From Oegoconia quadripuncta (Eukaryota > Arthropoda > Insecta > Lepidoptera > Autostichidae), in NCBI GenBank assembly GCA_949316235.1, contig OX438742.1:38508853-38572852 (forward strand): DNA of 64,000 nt, given 5' to 3'. The notes below the pieces were generated by a model that saw nothing but the letters and a program-made list of their open reading frames with translations, was not told the origin of the DNA and did no database searches. A program made the position numbers and the translations under genes. Positions 58,401-64,000 of the stretch are shown here, one piece after another; position 1 is the stretch's first letter, and each line of letters begins with the position of its first letter.

Positions 58401-61400
58401 ATACTCCAGACTGTAGGTAATAGTAATAAAATCACCCACGCCACTTTTTGGGAACTTGTATAAAAAAAATTATTTTCACTCATTGCGTTTCGCAATTTTG
58501 TGACATCAAGTGTGTTTAGCCTACATACAGAAGTTGCAAGAAGCTCTTTTTTTTAATATAAATAAATGAACGCTCGCGATGATATTACCACATGAATATA
58601 TATAATGAAGTGTTAAATAGATTAGTACGAGTGTTGGATGGATGAAAATTACCTTGATGTAAACACACACTACACCACGCCGTGAAATACAAAAATAAAC
58701 CGTTTAATTAAGGTTAAGTTTGGAACGCCATGCTTAGAGTTAGTATGGGATCATCGTATTATCAATTGATCAACAGCTTTTGTAAACAATACTACTGTCT
58801 AAGCATACAAAGTGAACTAACATGTATTGTATTAGAATTGGTCATTCACTTCTTTTTTCACACTATTACGTATACATGCACACATTTGTGGCCCACACAC
58901 TACTTCCGACTAATCAATCACACATAAGGTAAATTTAATATGTTATATAACAATTACGCAAGAGTACATGCATATGCATGCATATACATGCTCAATCCTG
59001 GAGAGCCTAGACACTATGCGGCGCGGTAACATATAAATTGTTGCACTCTGTAATATTGGGTGTGATCCCGTTCTTCCACCATCAAATTGTTAGAATTTCT
59101 GTTTATAAAGGAAGGGGATTGTCATCATTTCCAAAAGTGTAGATTTAATCATCTAAAAACATCATTTTAAATTTTTACGCTTTTAAAGAACACATTCAAA
59201 GTAGTTTCTCTAGAACACGCTACAGCAAGTTGCAAAAAAAGTTTTCAAGTTTGATTCGCCATTTTCTTCTTCTCTTTCTGAATGTAATTTGCAGATTTGT
59301 GTATCCGTTAAGTTTTGCCCGTTGTTCCGCAGAATTTTATTCAATTTTGAACATATAAATTAATACTTCCAAGATATTAGCAATTCAGTTAGAATAGAAT
59401 GGAATACCTTTTGTTGTGCCCCACTTTCGTGATTCTCTTTGGTAATGTCAAAACTATGTCGTAAGTTTTTATTTTTCTTGTACGGTCAATGTACATTGCT
59501 GCACTTTGGCCGGGCCGGACACGCGTGTAACCCAAAATTAGGTGAACGCATTGACGTCGCTGCGCCTCAGTTTGGTCAGAATCAGCTCAATATTTCAATT
59601 GTCGCAATCAACTCTTACAAGAACAACATTTATTACATTACGTAATTAATAATAATAAAAGGCATTTATTCACCACAAAGTTAATTAACATACAAAGATT
59701 ATTTCTGACAACAGTTTTATTATTAATGTTATAAGTCTATTACACAATGTATTTACCGACCGTATGTATATATGACGACCGATTGGTGTAGTGGATAGTG
59801 ACCCTGTCAGCGAAACCAACGATTGCGGGTTCGTATCCCGCGACGGGTAAATGTTTGTGTGATGAATATGAACATTTATTCCTGAGTCATGAATATTTAT
59901 ATAAATATTTAAATGTATATGTTTATCCGTTATCTAGTATCCATAGTACAAGCTTTGCTTAGTTTGGGACTAGATGATTGGTGCAAGTGTCCGAAATATT
60001 TATTTATTATTATTATTTACATGTTAACAAACATTTAATTTTACATATATTTTCTCTAACAAGAAGGCGGTTCGGTTTTCGCAACTGTTGCACGAGTTAG
60101 CGATCCGTAGGACAACGGCGTAATCTTTTACGCTTCCATTGCTAATTAGATTTTTTTTTGTAGCACATACATGAGGTATTAGAGATTAAATCGACATCTG
60201 TATAAAAGGAAATGATAACTAACCCTTGATAATAGAAATAGAAAAGCAAGATCTTTATTAATAGGCTTCCAATGTTAACTTAGGAAAAACGGGATCGGTG
60301 TAAGCAACACCGCAGGGCGTCCATTTTCAACCAGTTCCCGTCCACTGCTGGACCATATGCGTTCCCCAATATGTACAATTAGTTCTTCAGAACAAAAACA
60401 TGTAGAATAAGCTGTGCACAACTCGTCGTGGCTAGGGCAGTTACCCTAGGACAAAGTGGGGCCGTACCTCGGTGATAAACCGGTTTTATCTGTTTTAATT
60501 TGTTACTTGAAATTTATACTTTGATAAAAAATAATATTGATTACGCCCAGCTGTTCTTGGCCCGGGACCCCATAGCCACCACTCATGCGCACTTGCTGAT
60601 GCAATTAAGTGCACCAGCTAGAGACCAAGGCAACATGATAATATTGTTTCAATTAATAACTTGCATTATGTATTGAATCTTGCCTGCTAACCTGTACGAA
60701 GAAATTGAATATCCGAGTTTTTATAAATGGAAAGTAATTTACCTGGTGAAGACTGGTACCATCCAGAGGTTGATCTTATTTCCGAATACTTCTTTGAAAT
60801 TGTTGTACGATCCGAGTGAGAAGCCGTTCTTGTCGGAGCCGCCTCGGAACATAGGCGCTCGGAACGCCTCTGAAATGAGAGATATTGGCGTCACCTCTGC
60901 AATTCTAATGTTGCAAATATCCATGCAACCATTGGCGATGTCTATCTTTATTTGTTATATGCCATATTTGCGGACCTTGGATTAACTGTCACGAAACAAA
61001 AAATTGAGAAAATCAATTGATCCTGTTAGTCAGGACAATATTAATTAAGTATATTTGTCTTAACTCGATAGAAAAATCTAATCATTACATTATAATGGCG
61101 TTTTGCCTCTACGGTTTATAACATATACTGGATGAGTTTTTTTACCGTAAGGAAAAAAATAGGCCATATTAGGTAAATGAAATAGAAGTTGTTGGCATAG
61201 ATAGTTCTTTTTTTTCAAAATCATCGTCGACACGCGAAGACTGGCGAGATTCGTAGGGTTCCTATCATGCGAAATTTATTAGTTAGTTATTTAAGAGCCC
61301 TGCTCTTGCAAAATTTATGTGGAACTCATATTTTCTCCAAGTTTTTGTTATTTAATTGCGACTAGCGGGATTCATAATTATGTGGAATAGGTTACAAACG

Positions 61401-62812
61401 CGACTGTCAAATGACACAACGCTTTACTCGATTATGGTTTTGAAAATGAAAAATAAACTACCTATCCTATACCTTCCATTTCACTTGCCTAGTATGCGCT
61501 ATGTTTTCCTTGCGGTCATCCGTATCTATATACCCGATGACACTCTCGCGACAAGTACAAATAGATTTGTAGAGCGGCACCTCATTTGTCGAAAAGGGCT
61601 GAGACGTTTAGGCTATAGATGGTAAAGTACATATAGATGCGTTGAATACATCACCATCCTTTTGGCTTCGCCGTAGTCGGGATAAACGTTTCTTGCTAGA
61701 TGCGCAACTTCACCTAACACTTGGCAGTTTTTCGTGTTACCGCATGGCTAACCTTGTAGAGACGTGATTTACATGCTATGCTACGCACAAGAACAATTAC
61801 AATATCAATAACTACAACTACTAGTAAGTACGTCATCTAATTTATAACATTATTGAAGTAATACTAATTGTTATACAGCAAATATTAACTTCAGCAAATC
61901 GACATTTAATTAGGACAATACCGTAAACAACTTTACTAATCAACCACCTACGTAAATCTCAAATAATGTTTGTCAGAAGGGACTGCAATTTACCATTGAC
62001 CAATGTTTTTAGTATATTGTTAACGACATGCCGGGTGGCGCCACCCCACCGATAGCCACTTATGATCATATCTGAAACCAACACTTGCAGTTTAGTATTA
62101 CAAAATAAGTACCTTTTGTTTAATATCGCTGGTAAGATGCAGTCACCTCTTCAATACTCATTTTAAACAAAATAGACAGTGTTCTCGTTATTATTTAATG
62201 CTGAATTGGAGCTGTTTCGCACTTTCAACGCTAAGACGATGTTAGTAGCTTGAAAGCATTGACTGTCATTAGTCTAGACACAAACTCACTAATCGACACT
62301 TTTCCCGCGTGAGGCTCTAGCGAGTGAGAGAGAGCTGTGCCCTAAGAAAGCTGGTGTATAATTGTAGATGTTGATTAAATATCCATATAGGGAAGTACTT
62401 TATGAGGTCAATAATACAATAGGAATGTCAACAGTCAATCAAAATCCAAGACTACAGATAAACATCTAAAATCAACCCAGAAGCATTACATACATACCTC
62501 TGACTAACCATAGAAAGAAATTGTGCAAAAAAGGGCTCAATAGTAATTACTCTAAGACAGTTTAAGGAATTATTAGATTTAACTGGTTATACTGATGATG
62601 AAGATTTCGTATGTTGTTATTTAATTAGATATAATGATTTGTCATACTAAGCCTAATATGGTCAGTTACTAACCCAATGTAGTCCTGTTATGCGCGATGA
62701 GATAGCAATGGTATCCGAAGAGGGAGGCGAGCGAGACAGCGAACATTAGAGCCACGAAGAACGCGAACAGAATGTGGTAGCGGCCAGAATTCGCAGCAAT
62801 GCCGAAGTCGCC
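55264..62812 (-). CDS. Palmitoyltransferase ZDHHC2/15/20-type, 3' part only
   Basis: C-terminal part of an S-acyltransferase that attaches palmitate to cysteines of membrane and signalling proteins at Golgi or plasma membrane. Exons in transcription order: 62812-62674, 60869-60743, 57520-57386, 55405-55264 (stop TGA at 55264-55266), together 180 residues. Seen: the end of a luminal loop, a membrane segment running into SLFGYHC, the TTxE motif (TTLE, codon split by an intron), then FRAPMFRGGSDKNGFSLG, FKEVFG and SLGDGCTFP, all hallmarks of the ZDHHC2/15/20 group. The DHHC cysteine-rich domain and first membrane spans must lie beyond 64000. The first two junctions are clean GT-AG. The last junction uses a weak donor (CC|gtcagc) and a pyrimidine-poor acceptor, chosen because the phases match and the tail LPRPAEDTESLLSSERW resembles vertebrate ZDHHC tails. 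A stop follows soon after 57386, so an alternative C-terminus is possible. The gene converges on MSH6. Confidence 0.85.
59774..60018 (+). mobile_element. SINE-1 copy, full length
   Basis: Head GACGACCGATTGGTGTAGTGG, B-box-like GCGGGTTCGTATCCCGCG, complete body (agtttgggactagatgattgg) and TTATTATTATT tail. It lies in the ZDHHC intron between exons 60743-60869 and 57386-57520, opposite to transcription. Confidence 0.9.
61129..61522. mobile_element. MITE-A copy, both ends present
   Basis: Left end ctggatgagtttttttaccgtaagg, right end ccttgcggtcatccg. The arms carry ggtaaatgaaatagaag..ttggcatag and the inverse ctatcctataccttccatttcacttgcc. Internal GCGACTAGCGGGATTCATAA and atgtggaataggttacaaacgcg blocks match the other copies. 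ZDHHC intron. Confidence 0.82.
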
Positions 62813-62897
62813 CTGCAAATTTCCAATATATACAATGTAATATTCGACAATATGTTTAATGATACGTAAGTTATTAATGTTTAAAGTTGGATCATTC

Positions 62898-63085
62898 TGA
62901 GCAATAGCGATCCACACTCGCGCATATGAGTGCGTCCCGTTTGTCTGACTTGAGCCGAAGATGCGTGGCATTGCTTGGGAGCGAGGTGGCTAATGCACTT
63001 GCGCCACTTTCGTATTGAGCTTTCGTTCACTTTATCCTTCTGAGATATGCGCGAGTCAGGATCATCGGTGCGGACAACACTAATA
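62898..63085. mobile_element. MITE-E copy 2
   Basis: Imperfect inverted ends gcgatccacactcgcgcatatga and gagatatgcgcgagtcaggatc bound about 185 bp. The left end matches 20868-20890. It lies upstream of the first visible ZDHHC exon, in an intron. Confidence 0.55.
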
Positions 63086-63463
63086 GTGCTAATATAATGA
63101 AGCATTAAGGGGTCAATAGCAGCCAACTAGCACCACCCACTGACATATAATTTATATCAAATCCACTATAGTTACTGGAAAAACAAATGGTCTTTTAATC
63201 ACTAATTTCCAAAGAAATCGGCATTAAAAAACAGTATTTGTGTTTATTTTATTAATAAATATACAATTTCATGACGCTAGCTGGCCGCTATTAACAACCT
63301 ATGGATATGTGCTAAAAATAAATGATGGTGAGTGCTATTAAAAAAAATTATCCAAATACTTTCTAAACTAAAGTGTTTTTTGTCTTCTATGTTCATATCT
63401 AAAATTATGAAAAGATAATTCGCAATCGCATAGGTACGTTTTGACCGAGAAATCAGCAATATA

Positions 63464-63801
63464 CAGAGTGAATTTTTCAAGTGGGCGTGCATGGCCAAAT
63501 CCGAAACTATGAGCAATATCGCAAAGTACTCAAAGGAGTCTCGAGCTAAAGAGAGAGTGAACTGCATCATTGGATTTTTGATAATTCAATATTCCTAGCC
63601 AGGAAACAAAAAAAAATACACTTTATTACGTCACTATTCGATAATGTCGCTAATAAAGAACGAATTCTGGGAAGTAATGAATGACATACGGCAAAGGAAA
63701 GAGCTCATATTTAACAAAATACTTTATTATTTTTCTTAACTTACTAAAACTTAACTGTTTCGGATTTGGCCATGTACATCCACTTGAAAAGTTCGCCCCT
63801 G
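63464..63801. mobile_element. MITE-D, complete, TA-flanked
   Basis: A 338-bp element flanked by TA (63462-63463 and 63802-63803). Inverted repeats of about 45 bp start cagagtgaatttttcaagtgggcgtgcatggccaaatccgaaac and mirror gtttcggatttggccatg..cacttgaaaagttcgcccctg. No ORF of note. The partial copy at 40201 retains a B-box-like stretch lost here. It is probably mobilised by a Tc1/mariner-type transposase (inference from TA flanks). Confidence 0.88.
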
Positions 63802-64000
63802 TATATAATATAGCTGTTACGACTGTGGTATCACAAAATGAAATACCTCATTTATTAACTAGTCTCTTCGCTCACAATACACAGCATAAGCTTTGACAAA
63901 ATATGTTTTATAAGTTTATAACAGATCGTTTAAGTAGGCAGCTCAAATGGTACGAAAATGTGACGAGCCATTTCCCGATTTCATTTTCATTTGGGTTTCT

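Overview
The window reads as nuclear DNA of a moth or butterfly (Lepidoptera). The genes are split into short GC-richer exons between long AT-rich introns with GT-AG borders. The proteins look insect-like. The spacers are full of tRNA-headed SINEs, RTE-type LINE tails, foldback MITEs and hAT and Tc1/mariner elements of the kind common in lepidopteran genomes. No phage, plasmid, operon or CRISPR feature is present. The lineage call is inference from gene and repeat character; no species is assigned.

Four protein-coding genes are supported. (1) SUCLG1-like succinyl-CoA ligase alpha subunit, + strand, 1924-5551, four exons, missing only its short first coding exon. (2) GMPPB-like mannose-1-phosphate guanylyltransferase beta, + strand, 7883-18146, six exons, complete at 368 aa. 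(3) MSH6 mismatch-repair ATPase, + strand, 25410-46512, twenty exons that join in frame to 1149 aa. (4) The 3' part of a ZDHHC2/15/20-type palmitoyltransferase, - strand, 62812 down to 55264, four exons; its catalytic DHHC exons must lie beyond 64000. The first three genes are in tandem and the fourth converges on MSH6. They serve unrelated processes (TCA cycle, GDP-mannose supply, DNA repair, protein S-acylation), so I infer no functional cluster.

Mobile DNA explains most of the rest. GMPPB intron 1 holds a decayed 2.75-kb hAT transposon (9320-12072) with an 8-bp target duplication. GMPPB intron 3 holds a young-looking Tc1/mariner-type element (13823-15941) with an intact 353-aa transposase and about 268-bp near-identical inverted repeats. 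MSH6 intron 7 holds an antisense LINE whose ORF stays open across a large internal deletion. SINEs and MITEs are nested in each other at 36.8-37.4 kb and 42.1-42.7 kb. Smaller MITE families lie at 7.2, 20.9, 23.1-24.2, 27.5, 40.2, 44.3, 48.5, 49.7, 61.1, 62.9 and 63.5 kb.

I found no convincing new multi-gene system. The points most worth a second look are the intact DDE element, the nested SINE/MITE insertions that share a target site, the open deleted LINE, the two MSH6 exons with the same SINE family just upstream of their splice acceptors, and a tandemly duplicated segment with ORF remnants just upstream of MSH6.
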